NCBI RefSeq assembly: GCF_000757825.1
Contig: NZ_CP009451.1
Coordinates: 4,588,001-4,652,000 of the forward strand
Direction: 5' to 3'
Length of the DNA: 64,000 bases
Source: Cedecea neteri
GTDB taxonomy: Bacteria; Pseudomonadota; Gammaproteobacteria; Enterobacterales; Enterobacteriaceae
The notes beneath the pieces were generated by a model that saw only the letters and a list, made by a program, of their open reading frames with translations, did not search any database and was not told the origin of the DNA. The position numbers and the translations under genes are program-made. Below are positions 1 through 9,884 of the stretch, one piece after another (positions within the stretch are counted from its first letter, which is position 1; each line of letters starts with the position of its first letter).

Positions 1-60
1 GGCGCCCTGCGCGAACAGCTTTCGGGCGCTGAACAAGGCGCAACCTGCATTAAATTTTAA
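1..60 (+). CDS. edd: phosphogluconate dehydratase, C-terminal end (partial)
   Basis: The first 19 codons in frame 1 end at a TAA (58-60) and read ...SGAEQGATCIKF. The gene is cut by the window edge. The identification rests mainly on position: it lies 57 bp upstream of eda in the same direction, as in the enterobacterial edd-eda operon. Edd dehydrates 6-phosphogluconate to KDPG, the substrate of the next gene product. Confidence 0.8.
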   Translation, partial: GALREQLSGAEQGATCIKF

Positions 61-117
61 GCCCGTGGCGGCAATGCCCCACGGAAAACAGATTAAAACT
101 GGCTAAGAGGCGCTCAG

Positions 118-759
118 ATGAAAAATTGGAAAACAACAGCAGAACAGATCCTGAAAACTGGCCCGGTCGTGCCGGTTATCGTCATTAACAAGCTGGAACA
201 TGCCGTGCCGATGGCAAAAGCGTTGGTTGCAGGTGGCGTTCGCGTGCTGGAAGTTACGCTGCGTACCGCCTGCGCTATCGATGCCATTCGCGCGATTGCG
301 AAAGAAGTGCCTGACGCGATTATCGGGGCGGGTACCGTGCTGAACCCACAGCAGCTGGCAGAAGTGACCGAAGCGGGCGCGCAGTTCGCCATCAGCCCGG
401 GGCTGACCGAGCCGCTGCTGAAAGCCGCTACCGAAGGCAGCATTCCGCTGATCCCGGGTATCAGCACCGTTTCTGAACTGATGCTGGGTATGGACTACGG
501 CCTGAAAGAGTTTAAATTCTTCCCTGCGGAAGCCAACGGCGGCACCAAAGCGCTGCAGGCTATTGCTGGCCCGTTCTCTCAGGTACGTTTCTGCCCAACC
601 GGCGGTATCTCACCGGCTAACTACCGTGACTACCTGGCGCTGAAAAGCGTGCTGTGCATCGGCGGCTCCTGGCTGGTGCCGGCAGACGCGCTGGAAGCGG
701 GCGACTATGATCGCATCACTAAGCTTGCCCGCGAAGCCGTGGAAGGCGCTAAGCTGTAA
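118..759 (+). CDS. eda: KDPG/KHG aldolase (Entner-Doudoroff)
   Basis: A 213-aa cytosolic class I aldolase that cleaves 2-keto-3-deoxy-6-phosphogluconate to pyruvate and glyceraldehyde-3-phosphate. Length and sequence match E. coli Eda almost throughout. The Schiff-base lysine lies in the EFKFFPAE motif (about residue 133), and the catalytic glutamate is in [10 protein letters not shown] Shine-Dalgarno-like AAGAGG precedes the ATG. The gene is second in the edd-eda operon. Its normal downstream terminator now lies beyond an IS insertion (782-2228), so its transcripts probably run into the transposase genes. Confidence 0.97.
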   Translation: MKNWKTTAEQILKTGPVVPVIVINKLEHAVPMAKALVAGGVRVLEVTLRTACAIDAIRAIAKEVPDAIIGAGTVLNPQQLAEVTEAGAQFAISPGLTEPLLKAATEGSIPLIPGISTVSELMLGMDYGLKEFKFFPAEANGGTKALQAIAGPFSQVRFCPTGGISPANYRDYLALKSVLCIGGSWLVPADALEAGDYDRITKLAREAVEGAKL

Positions 760-769
760 GCCATAAAAA

Positions 770-775
770 AGCCCC
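770..775 (-). terminator. left half of a terminator hairpin split by an IS
   Basis: AGCCCC at 770-775 pairs with GGGGCT at 2236-2241. Without the IS and one copy of its GTTT duplication, the two halves form a 6-bp stem with a 9-nt loop, followed on the minus strand by six T residues. This would be a leftward (purT) terminator. The IS sits in the loop and separates the two arms by about 1.45 kb. Confidence 0.65.
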
Positions 776-832
776 ATGTTTTGGACTGCACCCCAAAAGT
801 TGGACACCCAACTGAGTAAGGTGCAGTTTTTT

Positions 833-1357
833 ATGGCAAAGCCAAAATATTCCCTCGAAACCAGATTAGCTGTAGTCAAACACTACCTTGCCGGAAAAGA
901 TGGAACACATCGTACCGCTGAACGTTTTGGTGTTGAAAGAACATCAGTGCGACGCTGGGTAAGAGCCTGGCAACTCCACGGTATTGATGGCATTACCTGG
1001 AAAAATGACCGCCATTCTCCGGCGTTCCGGATTGCTGTCGTACGCACGGTTCTCGCTGAAGAACTTTCGATGCGCGAAGCTGCCGCACGGTTTAATATCT
1101 CCACTGAAACCGTTGTCCGGCACTGGGTGAATGTCTACAAAGACGCAGGTGAAAAAGGACTTCTGAGCATAAAACCTGGCCGGAGCAAGGACATGACAAA
1201 ACCCAAAAAAACACCTCCACTTACCGATGCTGCGCTGGATAAGTTATCTCCCGAAGAGTTGCGGGCTGAACTTCGTTACCTGCGAGCAGAGAATGCCTAT
1301 CTAAAAAAGCTGAAGGCCTTAGTTCAAAGCGAGAAAAACGGCGGAAAGCCGCAATAA
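833..1357 (+). CDS. IS3-family transposase OrfA
   Basis: A 174-aa protein starting at MAKPKYS. It contains two successive helix-turn-helix units (roughly residues 10-60 and 65-120) that would bind the IS ends, followed by a leucine-rich C-terminal helix (ELRAELRYLRAENAYLKKL) typical of OrfA multimerisation. It ends at TAA 1355-1357. The A AAA AAG heptamer near its end lets a fraction of ribosomes shift into orfB. Confidence 0.93.
   Translation: MAKPKYSLETRLAVVKHYLAGKDGTHRTAERFGVERTSVRRWVRAWQLHGIDGITWKNDRHSPAFRIAVVRTVLAEELSMREAAARFNISTETVVRHWVNVYKDAGEKGLLSIKPGRSKDMTKPKKTPPLTDAALDKLSPEELRAELRYLRAENAYLKKLKALVQSEKNGGKPQ
1303..1309 (+). other. programmed -1 frameshift site (A AAA AAG) of the IS
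   Basis: The heptamer A-AAA-AAG is in register with the orfA codons (CTA AAA AAG). A -1 slip enters the orfB frame, which stays open from here through the annotated OrfB. This is the established way IS3-family elements make the OrfAB transposase. Confidence 0.85.
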
Positions 1358-1410
1358 TCAACGAACTAAGGCTGGAGTATGCGCTCAGTGATCTTCTTCG
1401 TGCAGCGGGC

Positions 1411-2196
1411 ATGTCCCGCAGTACGTGGTATCACAATATCAATGCGCTGAAGCGAGCAGACAGGCATGCCGGGCTGAAAGCCAAAATCAGAGAGATTTAT
1501 CACTATCACAAAGGGCGTTATGGCTACCGCAGGATCACGCTCTCGCTGAGAAGGCAGGGTCTGCTGGTGAACCATAAAACTGTACAGCGGCTGATGGCAG
1601 AACTGTCGCTCCGCTCTCTGATAAGGGTGAAGAAATATCGTGCCTGGAAAGGGGAAGTGGGCAAGGCTGCACCCAATATCCTGGGCCGGAACTTCGGGGC
1701 ATCGAAAGCCAACGAAAAATGGGTCACGGATGTCACCGAGTTCTCAGTACAGGGTAAAAAGCTGTATCTGTCGCCGGTTCTCGATCTGTTTAACCGGGAG
1801 ATTATCTCCTACAGCCTGTCGGAAAGGCCGGTGATGGAGATGGTTAATAGCATGCTGCGCGATGCGTTCCTGAAGCTCAGCCCGGAAGATAGCCCCTTGC
1901 TGCACACGGATCAGGGCTGGCAATATCGAATGGCAGGCTATCAGGCAAGGTTAAAGGCACAGGGCATGACACAAAGTATGTCGCGCAAAGGAAACTGTCT
2001 GGATAATGCGGTGATGGAGAACTTCTTCGGCACACTGAAATCGGAGTGTTTTTACCTGAACAGGTTCAGCGATCTGAATGAACTGAGGAAGGCGATAGAG
2101 GACTATATCCATTACTATAACAACGAGCGGATCAGTCTGAAATTAAAAGGCCTGAGTCCGGTAGAATACCGAACCCAGACCCCGATAGCCGCTTAA
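1411..2196 (+). CDS. IS3-family transposase OrfB (DDE integrase domain)
   Basis: A 261-aa reading frame from the first ATG. The natural product is probably the OrfAB fusion entered by frameshift at 1303-1309. An HTH_21-type region comes first (KIREIYHYHKGRYGYRR), then an rve integrase core. The DDE triad is visible: D107 (WVTDVTEF), D167 (LLHTDQGWQYR) and E203 (NAVMENFFGTLKSE), with 35 residues between the last two. No internal stop or shift is seen, so the transposase looks functional. Confidence 0.93.
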   Translation: MSRSTWYHNINALKRADRHAGLKAKIREIYHYHKGRYGYRRITLSLRRQGLLVNHKTVQRLMAELSLRSLIRVKKYRAWKGEVGKAAPNILGRNFGASKANEKWVTDVTEFSVQGKKLYLSPVLDLFNREIISYSLSERPVMEMVNSMLRDAFLKLSPEDSPLLHTDQGWQYRMAGYQARLKAQGMTQSMSRKGNCLDNAVMENFFGTLKSECFYLNRFSDLNELRKAIEDYIHYYNNERISLKLKGLSPVEYRTQTPIAA

Positions 2197-2249
2197 CATG
2201 AACTGTCCAACTTTATGGGGTCAGTCCAGTTTAGCGGGGCTCAATGATT

Positions 2250-2281
2250 AAATCGCTCTCACCTGGGGGCGATTTTTTTTT
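2250..2281 (+). terminator. intrinsic terminator after eda (now beyond the IS)
   Basis: AAATCGC (2250-2256) and GCGATTT (2269-2275) form a stem that runs into a T tract overlapping the purT stop codon. In the uninterrupted locus it would close the eda transcript. Confidence 0.75.
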
Positions 2282-3458
2282 AGCCTTCTACCTTCACCTG
2301 CGCGGCAGATGCCACGGCGCGGGCGATAGCTTCATCGACGTTGTTCCCGGTTGCCAGCGCCACGCCCATACGGCGTTTACCGGCGATTTCCGGCTTGCCA
2401 AACAGGCGAACCTGTAAACCCCCGCCCAGCGCAGCGCCCACGTTGCTGAACTTAACGTTGTCGCTGTGCAGTTCGGGCAGGATAACCGCCGACGCAGCCG
2501 GACCATACTGGCGAATCTCTCCGACGGGCAGGCCGAGGAAGGCGCGAACGTGCAGGGCAAACTCAGAGAGATCCTGCGAAATCAGCGTCACCATGCCGGT
2601 ATCGTGCGGGCGAGGGGAGACTTCGCTGAAAATCACCTCATCACCGCAAACGAACAGCTCAACGCCAAACAGACCGTGGCCGCCCAGCGCGGTGACCACT
2701 TTCTCCGCAATCTCTTTCGATCTTGCCAGCGCGATATCGCTCATCTGCTGTGGCTGCCATGACTCGCGGTAGTCGCCCTCTTCCTGTCGATGGCCAATTG
2801 GCGCGCAGAAATGCACGCCGTCGACGGCGCTGATGGTCAGCAGGGTGATTTCAAAATCAAAATTGACCACGCCTTCAACGATCACGCGGCCTTTACCGGC
2901 GCGCCCGCCAAGCTGCGCGTACTCCCATGCTTTCGCCAACTGGTCGGCGGTGCGAATAAAGCTTTGGCCTTTACCGGATGAACTCATCACCGGTTTGACA
3001 ATACAAGGCAGGCCAATCTCCTGGACGGCCTGCTGGAAAGCCTCTTCGCTATCGGCAAAGCGGTAGGAGGAGGTTGGCAACTGAAGCTCTTCTGCGGCCA
3101 GGCGGCGAATACCTTCGCGGTTCATGGTCAGCTTAGTCGCACGAGCGCAGGGCACCACGCGCTGACCCTGCGCTTCAAGTTCCAGCAGGGCATCGGTGGC
3201 AATGGCTTCAATTTCAGGAACGATAAAATCGGGCATTTCGGCGGCGACGAGCGCTTTTAATGCAGCGGCATCCAGCATATTGATGACATGGCTGCGGTGC
3301 GCAACGTGCATCGCAGGGGCATTCGCATAGCGGTCAACGGCGATAACTTCAACCCCGAGACGCTGACATTCAATGGCCACTTCTTTACCCAATTCACCGG
3401 AACCCAGCAGCATAACTCGCGTAGCTGCCGGGCGCAGAGCTGTTCCCAACGTTGACAT
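2280..3458 (-). CDS. purT: phosphoribosylglycinamide formyltransferase 2 (formate-dependent)
   Basis: A 392-aa ATP-grasp enzyme of purine synthesis. It makes formyl-GAR from GAR, formate and ATP. The start at [10 protein letters not shown] gives exactly the E. coli length; the frame is open 45 codons further upstream, but that extension is not conserved. An N-terminal Rossmann-like segment ([12 protein letters not shown]) precedes the ATP-grasp region ([31 protein letters not shown]). A perfect PurR operator lies 42 bp upstream. The leftward transcript now meets the split terminator and the IS. Confidence 0.97.
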   Translation of the reverse strand: MSTLGTALRPAATRVMLLGSGELGKEVAIECQRLGVEVIAVDRYANAPAMHVAHRSHVINMLDAAALKALVAAEMPDFIVPEIEAIATDALLELEAQGQRVVPCARATKLTMNREGIRRLAAEELQLPTSSYRFADSEEAFQQAVQEIGLPCIVKPVMSSSGKGQSFIRTADQLAKAWEYAQLGGRAGKGRVIVEGVVNFDFEITLLTISAVDGVHFCAPIGHRQEEGDYRESWQPQQMSDIALARSKEIAEKVVTALGGHGLFGVELFVCGDEVIFSEVSPRPHDTGMVTLISQDLSEFALHVRAFLGLPVGEIRQYGPAASAVILPELHSDNVKFSNVGAALGGGLQVRLFGKPEIAGKRRMGVALATGNNVDEAIARAVASAAQVKVEG

Positions 3459-3499
3459 GTGATTTAGCCTTAACAAAGAAAAAGACCGCGGCAGTATAA

Positions 3500-3515
3500 A
3501 CGAAAACGTTTGCGT
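3500..3515 (-). promoter_or_regulatory. PurR operator of purT
   Basis: On the minus strand the site reads ACGCAAACGTTTTCGT, which fits the PurR consensus ANGCAANCGNTTNCNT at every fixed base. Its place just upstream of purT fits repression by PurR with hypoxanthine or guanine. Confidence 0.9.
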
Positions 3516-3558
3516 TGGCAGCGGCTTTACGGCTTGTGTGATAAAATGATTGGCGATA

Positions 3559-3578
3559 TACTGGATAAATAAACAGGT
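3559..3578 (+). promoter_or_regulatory. LexA (SOS) box of yebG
   Basis: TACTGGATAAATAAACAGGT contains CTG-N10-CAG with an AT-rich centre, the LexA consensus form. It lies 17 bp before the yebG start codon. E. coli yebG is a known SOS gene. Confidence 0.88.
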
Positions 3579-3594
3579 GAAACGGAGCTGCAAA

Positions 3595-3945
3595 ATGGCG
3601 GTCGAGATTAAATACGTGGTGGTGAGAGAGGGACAAGAAAAAATGGCCTTTGCCAGTAAAAAGGACGCTGACGCTTACGACAAAATGCTGGATCTGGCCG
3701 AAGTGCTTGGCGAATGGCTGCAGCAAAGCCCGCTTACGCTTGAGGAAGGGCAAAACGATACCCTGGCAATGTGGATGGCGGAAAACAAGGATCTGCTGGC
3801 GGGCGTGCTGAAAAACGGCAAGCTACCGGAGCCACAGTTAAATCCGGCTGAGCCTGAAACAGAAGCTACTGAGGCTGAGCAAGTGCCGGCTGCGGAAGAT
3901 AACGTCAGCGAACACCCTGGACGTAAACGGACTAAAGCAGCGTAA
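3595..3945 (+). CDS. yebG: SOS-inducible protein YebG
   Basis: A 116-aa cytosolic protein of unknown molecular function, known in E. coli as a DNA-damage-inducible LexA target. The N-terminal 75 residues ([32 protein letters not shown]) match YebG. The acidic C-terminal tail (about 40 residues rich in E, P and A, then GRKRTKAA) is longer than in the 96-aa E. coli protein. The ATG at 3595 follows AACGGAG. The SOS box is directly upstream and a GC-rich terminator follows at once, so the gene is a single unit. yebF, its E. coli neighbour, is absent. Confidence 0.93.
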   Translation: MAVEIKYVVVREGQEKMAFASKKDADAYDKMLDLAEVLGEWLQQSPLTLEEGQNDTLAMWMAENKDLLAGVLKNGKLPEPQLNPAEPETEATEAEQVPAAEDNVSEHPGRKRTKAA

Positions 3946-3957
3946 TTTTTGCTGCAT

Positions 3958-3985
3958 GCGCCGGGCCGCCGGCGCTATTCTTTTC
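3958..3985 (+). terminator. terminator after yebG
   Basis: A perfect 7-bp stem GCGCCGG/CCGGCGC (3958-3964 and 3969-3975) with loop GCCG is followed by the T-rich TATTCTTTTC. Confidence 0.75.
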
Positions 3986-4064
3986 CCATCTTTAGCGCTG
4001 ACCGACGTTTCTTGACGTCCCGTGGCCTACTCTCGACGAGTTAAGCCAACAAAAGGTACCCGTC

Positions 4065-4742
4065 ATGAATAACTGGTTACAGCAGCTTCAGTCTTTACTG
4101 GGGCAATCTACCTCCTCCCAACACTCTTCGCAGCCTGCGGCCGGTGCTGGCCCGGAAGGGCTTAGCAAGCTTCTGGTGCCGGGGGCGCTGGGCGGATTAG
4201 CCGGGTTACTGCTGGCAAGCAAATCCTCGCGCAAACTGCTAACTAAATACGGCACCAGCGCCTTATTGGTTGGCGGCGGGGCCGTCGCCGGTAGCGTGCT
4301 ATGGAACAAATACAAAGAGCGGGTTCGCCAGAATCAGCCTGCTACTGCGGGTTATAGCGAGCCGCACTCGTCGGTTGATGTTCGAACTGAACGGCTGATC
4401 ACGGCTTTGGTCTTTGCCGCCAAAAGCGACGGCCATATTGACGCGAAGGAGCGTCAGTTTATCGAACAGCAGCTGCGTGAAGTGGGCATCGAGGGTGAAG
4501 GCAAAGCGCTGGTCGAGCGGGCCATCGACAGGCCTTTAGATCCACAGCTGCTTGCTCAGGGCGTTAGAAACGAGGAAGAGGCGCTGGAGATTTATTACCT
4601 GAGCTGCACCGCCATCGATATCGATCACTTTATGGAGCGCAGCTATCTGAGCGCGTTGGGTGATGCGTTAAACATTCCTCAGGATGTCCGGGCAGGCATC
4701 GAGCAGGATCTTCAGCAGCAAAAACAGGCGCTCCCGGTTTAA
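4065..4742 (+). CDS. yebE: YebE, DUF533 inner-membrane-associated protein
   Basis: A 225-aa protein. An N-terminal Q/S-rich stretch is followed by two adjacent hydrophobic, glycine-rich helices (about residues 38-52 and 65-82, [14 protein letters not shown]). A soluble DUF533/TerB-like helical domain (about 100-225, [20 protein letters not shown]) follows. E. coli YebE is a Cpx envelope-stress target of unknown function. The domain resembles tellurite-resistance TerB folds, but no enzymatic residues are evident. A terminator follows at 4762. Confidence 0.93.
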   Translation: MNNWLQQLQSLLGQSTSSQHSSQPAAGAGPEGLSKLLVPGALGGLAGLLLASKSSRKLLTKYGTSALLVGGGAVAGSVLWNKYKERVRQNQPATAGYSEPHSSVDVRTERLITALVFAAKSDGHIDAKERQFIEQQLREVGIEGEGKALVERAIDRPLDPQLLAQGVRNEEEALEIYYLSCTAIDIDHFMERSYLSALGDALNIPQDVRAGIEQDLQQQKQALPV

Positions 4743-4761
4743 TCCCTCTGATTCCCAATCT

Positions 4762-4788
4762 GCCGGGTTCTGCCCGGCTTTTTCTTTT
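4762..4788 (+). terminator. terminator after yebE
   Basis: GCCGGG/CCCGGC stem (4762-4767 and 4773-4778) with a 5-nt loop, followed by CTTTTTCTTTT. Confidence 0.8.
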
Positions 4789-4865
4789 AATCCTTCAGGT
4801 TCCGCTTGCAAGCTCGGCTGAATTTGCCACCCTTACGGGGTGTTAAACGGAAAATGTTGAAAGTG

Positions 4866-6923
4866 ATGCCACCCAAAGCCAAAAAAATTCCTCACGCTAT
4901 GACGCTTCATGGCGATACCCGCCTGGATAACTACTATTGGCTACGTGATGATGACCGTGCCGATCCCGAAGTCCTGGCGTACCTCGAACTGGAAAACGAC
5001 TACGGCAAAAAAATCATGGAGAGCCAGCGAGCCCTGCAGGATCAATTGCTCAAAGAGATGATAGCTCGTGTTCCACCTCACGATGTTTCTGCGCCCTATG
5101 TGAAAAACGGCTTCCGCTACCGTCAGGTTTACGAGAAGGGAAATGAGTACGCGATTTATCAACGGCAGTCTGCGGTTCGCGAAGAGTGGGAGGGCTGGGA
5201 AGTTCTGCTGGATGCCAACCAGCGCGCCGCCCACAGCGAGTTCTACACCATGGGCGGGCTTGCTATCACGGCGGATAATACCGTTATGGCGCTGGCGGAG
5301 GATTACCTGTCTCGCCGCCAGTTTGGTCTGCGCCTGCGCAATTTAAAAACCGGAAACTGGTATCCTGAGCTGCTTGAAAACGTCTCGACCAGTTTTGTCT
5401 GGGCAAATGACTCCGTCACGCTTTACTACGTGCGAAAACACCCCAAAACCTTGCTGCCTTATCAGGTCTGGCGGCACACGCCTGGCCACCCGGTTGCCGA
5501 CGATCAACTGGTGTATGAAGAGAAAGATGACGCTTTTTACGTCAGCCTGCATAAAACGACCTCGCAGCATTTTGTTGTCATCCATCTTGCCAGCGCGACG
5601 ACGAGTGAGGTTTTGTTGCTGGATGCAGAGCTTGCTGACGCCGAGCCTCACGTGTTTACGCCTCGCCGGAAAGATCATGAATATACGGTCGATCACTATC
5701 AGCACGGTTTCTACATTCGCTCTAACAAAGACGGCAAAAATTTCGGTCTTTACCGCAGCACCGTCCGGGATGAGAAGCAGTGGGAAACGCTTATTGCCGC
5801 GCGGGAGCAGGTCATGCTCGAGGACTTTACGCTGTTTCGCGACTGGCTGGTGGTTGAAGAGCGACAGCAGGGGCTAACCAGCCTGCGCCAGATTAATCGC
5901 CATACGCGCGAGTCCACCGGTATTGCTTTTGACGATCCGGCCTATGTCACCTGGCTTGGCTACAATCCCGAGCCCGAAACTTCTCACTTGCGTTACGGCT
6001 ACTCCTCAATGACTACGCCGGATACGCTCTTCGAGCTGGATATGGACAGCGGTGAACGGAAGGTCATCAAACAAACCCATGTTGCCGGTTTTGAGGCCAG
6101 CAACTACCGCAGTGAACATCTGTGGGTGACGGCCAGGGATGGGGTGCAGGTGCCGGTTTCGCTGGTTTACCACCGCAAGCATTTTCGCCGGGGGAAAAGT
6201 CCTCTGCTGGTCTATGGCTACGGGTCTTACGGCAGCAGCATGGATGCGGATTTCAGCGGCAGCCGTTTGAGCCTGCTGGACAGAGGTTTTGTGTATGCGA
6301 TAGCCCACGTTCGCGGCGGCGGCGAGCTGGGGCAGCAGTGGTACGAAGACGGTAAGTACCTGAAAAAAAATAACACCTTTAACGACTACCTGGACGTGTG
6401 TGACGAGCTGCTTAAGCAGGGCTATGGCGATGCGAAATTGCTTTATGGCATGGGCGGGAGCGCCGGCGGCCTGCTGATGGGGGCGGCAATCAATCTGCGT
6501 CCTGAATTATTCCATGGCGTGGTGGCCCAGGTGCCGTTTGTCGATGTCGTGACGACGATGCTTGATGAGTCGATCCCGCTCACAACCGGTGAATTTGAAG
6601 AGTGGGGCAATCCTCAGGACGAAGAGTATTATCACTACATGAAGCAATACAGCCCTTACGACCAGGTTCACGAGCAGGCTTATCCTCATCTGCTGGTGAC
6701 GACCGGGCTGCATGATTCACAGGTGCAGTACTGGGAGCCCGCGAAGTGGGTCGCCAAATTGCGAGACTACAAGCGGGGCGATACGCTATTGCTGCTTTGC
6801 ACGGACATGGACTCCGGGCACGGCGGCAAGTCGGGGCGCTTTAAAGCTTACGAAGGCGTGGCGCTGGAGTTTGCTTTCCTGATAGCCCTGGCGCAGGGGA
6901 CGCTGCCAGGGCGGGCACACTAG
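4866..6923 (+). CDS. ptrB: oligopeptidase B
   Basis: A 685-aa S9A serine peptidase that cleaves short peptides after Lys or Arg in the cytoplasm. An N-terminal seven-bladed beta-propeller (about 1-400) precedes the alpha/beta-hydrolase domain. The nucleophile is in [11 protein letters not shown], the aspartate in [14 protein letters not shown] and the histidine in [11 protein letters not shown]. The start [10 protein letters not shown] aligns with the E. coli N-terminus and gives the family length. ATGs at 4806 and 4854 would add unconserved residues. The stop overlaps the convergent exoX stop by a few bases. Confidence 0.95.
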   Translation: MPPKAKKIPHAMTLHGDTRLDNYYWLRDDDRADPEVLAYLELENDYGKKIMESQRALQDQLLKEMIARVPPHDVSAPYVKNGFRYRQVYEKGNEYAIYQRQSAVREEWEGWEVLLDANQRAAHSEFYTMGGLAITADNTVMALAEDYLSRRQFGLRLRNLKTGNWYPELLENVSTSFVWANDSVTLYYVRKHPKTLLPYQVWRHTPGHPVADDQLVYEEKDDAFYVSLHKTTSQHFVVIHLASATTSEVLLLDAELADAEPHVFTPRRKDHEYTVDHYQHGFYIRSNKDGKNFGLYRSTVRDEKQWETLIAAREQVMLEDFTLFRDWLVVEERQQGLTSLRQINRHTRESTGIAFDDPAYVTWLGYNPEPETSHLRYGYSSMTTPDTLFELDMDSGERKVIKQTHVAGFEASNYRSEHLWVTARDGVQVPVSLVYHRKHFRRGKSPLLVYGYGSYGSSMDADFSGSRLSLLDRGFVYAIAHVRGGGELGQQWYEDGKYLKKNNTFNDYLDVCDELLKQGYGDAKLLYGMGGSAGGLLMGAAINLRPELFHGVVAQVPFVDVVTTMLDESIPLTTGEFEEWGNPQDEEYYHYMKQYSPYDQVHEQAYPHLLVTTGLHDSQVQYWEPAKWVAKLRDYKRGDTLLLLCTDMDSGHGGKSGRFKAYEGVALEFAFLIALAQGTLPGRAH

Positions 6924-7591
6924 TCAGCCGCGTTGGCGGCAAGATAATGTTTTAAGGTCATACGAAGATCCGGCGTTAGCTCCTTGATGTTGTTGAGCAT
7001 CCAGCGCAGATAACCCGGATCGTCTTCGGCGATTTCCGCGATAGGCTTACCGCGGTATTTACCAAACATCATAGTGGTCACCAGCGCCGGACGGCCGGTT
7101 ATCGTGACCATTTCTTCCGGCGTCCAGCCGGACACGTCCATAATTCTTAACAACAGGGCTGCGGTGATATAGCAGTCGAACAACGCTCGGTGATGATGCA
7201 GCCCGGCGGGCGTGTCCACGTGCAGCTTCAGCGACTTATACAGGCCCATGTTGCTGTATTTAATGCCCGGCCATAGGCGACGCGCCAGCTTCACGGTACA
7301 AATCCAGTCTCCCTGCATTTCAGGCAGCATGCGGCTATCAAAGCTGGCGTTGTGCGCAACATAATAACGGCTACCGTGATAGCGGGGGATCACGTCTTCA
7401 ATCCAGGGTTTATCGGCCACCATCTCTTCGGTAATTTTATGGATGGCCATCGCCTGATGGCTAATCGGGCGGTCTGGGCGAACAAGGTCGCTCATCGGGT
7501 TCACAATCTGGCCGTCGAGGATATCGACCGACGCCACTTCCACCACGCCACCCTGCAATCCACAGGTTTCCGTATCTATAATGCGCAGCAT
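6920..7591 (-). CDS. exoX: exodeoxyribonuclease X
   Basis: A 223-aa DEDDh 3'-5' exonuclease of the DnaQ superfamily, used in mismatch repair and repair of UV damage. Motifs are visible in order: ExoI (RIIDTETCG), ExoII ([11 protein letters not shown]) and ExoIII ([11 protein letters not shown]). The C-terminal part ([23 protein letters not shown]) is the conserved ExoX tail. The gene converges on ptrB with overlapping stops. yobB, between exoX and holE in E. coli, is absent; the 143-bp gap shows nothing recognisable. Confidence 0.96.
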   Translation of the reverse strand: MLRIIDTETCGLQGGVVEVASVDILDGQIVNPMSDLVRPDRPISHQAMAIHKITEEMVADKPWIEDVIPRYHGSRYYVAHNASFDSRMLPEMQGDWICTVKLARRLWPGIKYSNMGLYKSLKLHVDTPAGLHHHRALFDCYITAALLLRIMDVSGWTPEEMVTITGRPALVTTMMFGKYRGKPIAEIAEDDPGYLRWMLNNIKELTPDLRMTLKHYLAANAAD

Positions 7592-7734
7592 TTCGGGCTC
7601 CGTTAACAGGCTTCAGGCACTAGCGTAAAGCAATGAACTTGTCATGCCAACCTCTTGTTCCGACGGATGGGCTAAAGCTAGTGGTGAACTGAGCAGGAAT
7701 TACTTTTATAAGCAGCGAGGGCAATATTAAGCTT

Positions 7735-7965
7735 TTATTTTTGCTTCGGTTCGTACGGCAAGCGGGATAAATTTACCGACGCCAGACGATGGGCAATCAG
7801 CCTTTCACGAAACCAGCCGCGAAGATGCTCCGGCTGTTCACGCTCTACCATTTCAGCCACGACGGGCATGTTATAGCGCTCTTTAAACGCAACCCCGGCG
7901 GCGGCGAGATCGACGTTAACTTTATCCATTTCTTCCTGGGGTAAATCGGCGAGATTGTAGCTCAT
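7735..7965 (-). CDS. holE: DNA polymerase III theta subunit
   Basis: A 76-aa helical protein that binds and stabilises the epsilon proofreading subunit in the Pol III core. Residues from [20 protein letters not shown] to SRLPYEPK match E. coli HolE closely. Two adjacent ATGs are possible. The second (7965) has AGGAGG five bases upstream and gives the 76-aa family length, so it was chosen. The longer open frame upstream is not conserved. Confidence 0.96.
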   Translation of the reverse strand: MSYNLADLPQEEMDKVNVDLAAAGVAFKERYNMPVVAEMVEREQPEHLRGWFRERLIAHRLASVNLSRLPYEPKQK

Positions 7966-8106
7966 CATATCCTCCTGCAATGTCAGCGCAGAAGTTACTG
8001 TTTTGCGCCCCGGATGACAAGTAACAATAGCTTTTCCCGTCTCGACTTGATAACGGGCCGGGGTTATCCTTTCCGCCTTATCACATAACAAAAAGGAATA
8101 GTTAAT

Positions 8107-8481
8107 ATGGCGTTCATCTCCTCCCGCATCGCAACCGTCGCGGCATTTGTCGCTGCTATGGCCGTTTCTCCAGCCGTTTTCGCTCACGCCCACCTGAAGC
8201 AACAGTCTCCGGCCGCTGATTCTGCCGTGACCACGTCCCCGCAGGCGCTGACCCTGAGCTTCTCCGAAGGCGTTGAGCCTGGCTTCAGCGGCGTGGCCGT
8301 GACTGGCCCGCAGAAATCAGCGGTGAAGACCGGGAAAGTGAAGGTTGCCGAAGCCGACAATAAACAGCTGATTGTGCCGGTAGAAGAGGCCTTAAAGCCG
8401 GGTGACTATTCTGTTGACTGGCATGTCGTGTCGGTCGACGGGCACAAAACCAAGGGTAACTATCACTTCTCCGTGAAGTAA
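8107..8481 (+). CDS. yobA: YobA, CopC-like periplasmic copper protein
   Basis: A 124-aa protein with a clear Sec signal peptide ([20 protein letters not shown]). Cleavage would leave the N-terminal histidine that CopC proteins use to ligate Cu(II). The mature part is a CopC beta-sandwich ([30 protein letters not shown]). It probably hands copper to or from the next gene product, YebZ, which starts 5 bp downstream. A GGAATA box precedes the ATG. Confidence 0.94.
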   Translation: MAFISSRIATVAAFVAAMAVSPAVFAHAHLKQQSPAADSAVTTSPQALTLSFSEGVEPGFSGVAVTGPQKSAVKTGKVKVAEADNKQLIVPVEEALKPGDYSVDWHVVSVDGHKTKGNYHFSVK

Positions 8482-8486
8482 GCGCC

Positions 8487-9362
8487 ATGCTGTCGGCGTT
8501 TTACATCGCGCTGCGTTTTGTCCATTTCACCGCATTGATGGTGCTGCTTGGCAGCGCCATCTGCTGTTCACTGCTGGCTCCGCAACGATTTAAACCCATT
8601 CTTGTACGCCGACTCAGGGCGCAGTGGCGGCCTGCCGTTTGGCTGTCGCTGGTCAGCGCTTGCCTGCTGTTTATGGCCCAGGCCGGGCTAATGGGCGACG
8701 GCTGGCGCGACGTGATTTCCCCGGACGTATGGCAGGCTGTACTGTCCACCCGCTTTGGATCCGTCTGGATATGGCAGCTGTTGCTGGCCGTGGTGACGCT
8801 GGCGGTGGTGCTTATTGGGCCACGCGCGATGCAGGGATTGCTGCTGCTGTTTGCCGCCGCACAGCTGATCGTTCTGGCCGGAGTAGGGCACGCCGCGATG
8901 CATGATGGCGCCCTTGGCGCGTTCCAGCGTATCAACCACGCCATTCACCTGCTGAGCGCGGCCTGGTGGGTTGGGGGCCTGCTTCCGCTGTTGGTGTGTA
9001 TGCATATGGCGCACAAGCCGCGCTGGCGCGGCCCGGCAATTACGGCGATGATGCGCTTTTCACGCTACGGGCACCTTGCCGTGGCGGCGGTGCTGGTGAC
9101 CGGGGTTGTTAACAGCCTGCTGATTCTGGGCTGGTCGCTGCCGCTGGAAAGCGGCTATTTACGATTACTGGCGCTGAAGGCTGGGCTGGTGCTGGTGATG
9201 GTGACGCTGGCGCTTATAAACCGCTATATGCTGGTACCTCGTTTTGACGCTGCGCAAGCCGGGGCGCAGCGGCGCTTTATTCAGCTGACCTGGCTGGAAG
9301 TGATTTTGTCGGTAGCGGTACTGCTGCTTGTCAGCATATTCGCCACCTGGGAGCCGTTCTGA
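8487..9362 (+). CDS. yebZ: YebZ, CopD-family copper transport membrane protein
   Basis: A 291-aa integral membrane protein with about eight hydrophobic segments and the CopD (PF05425) domain in its C-terminal half. Conserved histidines fall in or near membrane segments ([37 protein letters not shown]). It is second in the yobA-yebZ-yebY group and almost abuts yobA, so translation is probably coupled. The copper function is inferred from the family. Confidence 0.93.
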   Translation: MLSAFYIALRFVHFTALMVLLGSAICCSLLAPQRFKPILVRRLRAQWRPAVWLSLVSACLLFMAQAGLMGDGWRDVISPDVWQAVLSTRFGSVWIWQLLLAVVTLAVVLIGPRAMQGLLLLFAAAQLIVLAGVGHAAMHDGALGAFQRINHAIHLLSAAWWVGGLLPLLVCMHMAHKPRWRGPAITAMMRFSRYGHLAVAAVLVTGVVNSLLILGWSLPLESGYLRLLALKAGLVLVMVTLALINRYMLVPRFDAAQAGAQRRFIQLTWLEVILSVAVLLLVSIFATWEPF

Positions 9363-9390
9363 CGGCACAAATTGGTTATATGAGAGACTC

Positions 9391-9735
9391 ATGAAAAAGA
9401 GCATTTTGACTTTACTGCTGCTGGCCTGCGCGGGCTCTGCGCTTGCTGCCCCGCAAATTATCACCGTTAGTCGGTTTGAGGTGGGTAAAGACAATTGGGC
9501 ATTCAACCGTGAAGAGGTGATGCTGAGCTGCAGGGCGGGGAATGCGCTGTTTGCCATCAACCCAAGCACCCTGATGCAGTATCCGTTGAACGCCATTGCC
9601 GAACAGCAGATTAAGAGCGGTAAAACGAGCGGGCAGCCTATTAGCGTGATTCAGGTCGACGATCCGCAGCATCCTGGCCAGAAGATGAGTCTCGAACCCT
9701 TCATTGAACGTGCGCAAAAGCTGTGTAGCGAATAA
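9391..9735 (+). CDS. yebY: YebY, DUF2511 periplasmic protein
   Basis: A 114-aa secreted protein. The signal peptide [21 protein letters not shown] is followed by a DUF2511 domain ([20 protein letters not shown]) containing two cysteines (SCRAG and KLCSE), probably disulphide-bonded. The start at 9391 is set by the signal peptide; the upstream in-frame ATG overlaps yebZ. It is third in the copper cluster; the function is unknown. Confidence 0.92.
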   Translation: MKKSILTLLLLACAGSALAAPQIITVSRFEVGKDNWAFNREEVMLSCRAGNALFAINPSTLMQYPLNAIAEQQIKSGKTSGQPISVIQVDDPQHPGQKMSLEPFIERAQKLCSE

Positions 9736-9871
9736 AAACCACACAAATTTTTATCATAAAAAAACAGCAATAGCCTCAACGGGATATTGCTGTTTTTGCA
9801 TAAACAGTCACCTGAAACGCGGCTTTTTTCTGACCACTTTTGTTGCGGACTGGAAAACCTGCGTCGGTAAT

Positions 9872-9878
9872 CTATTCT
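9872..9878 (+). promoter_or_regulatory. SdsR -10 element (sigma-S type)
   Basis: CTATTCT lies 6 bp before the expected SdsR start, with no clear -35 hexamer. This resembles the sigma-S form (CTATACT) described for sdsR. Confidence 0.65.
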
Positions 9879-9884
9879 TAAGAG

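Larger units (their letters stand above)
782..2228 (+). mobile_element. IS3-family insertion sequence, IS150 group
   Basis: The element is 1447 bp. Its left end (TGGACTGCACCCCAAAAGTT) and the reverse complement of its right end (TGGACTGACCCCATAAAGTT) are imperfect inverted repeats. It is flanked by a 4-bp direct repeat GTTT (778-781 and 2229-2232), a size typical of IS3-family target duplications. It holds orfA and orfB in a -1 frame relation with an A6G slippery site. All parts look intact, so it may be active. The specific IS name cannot be given without ISfinder. Confidence 0.95.
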
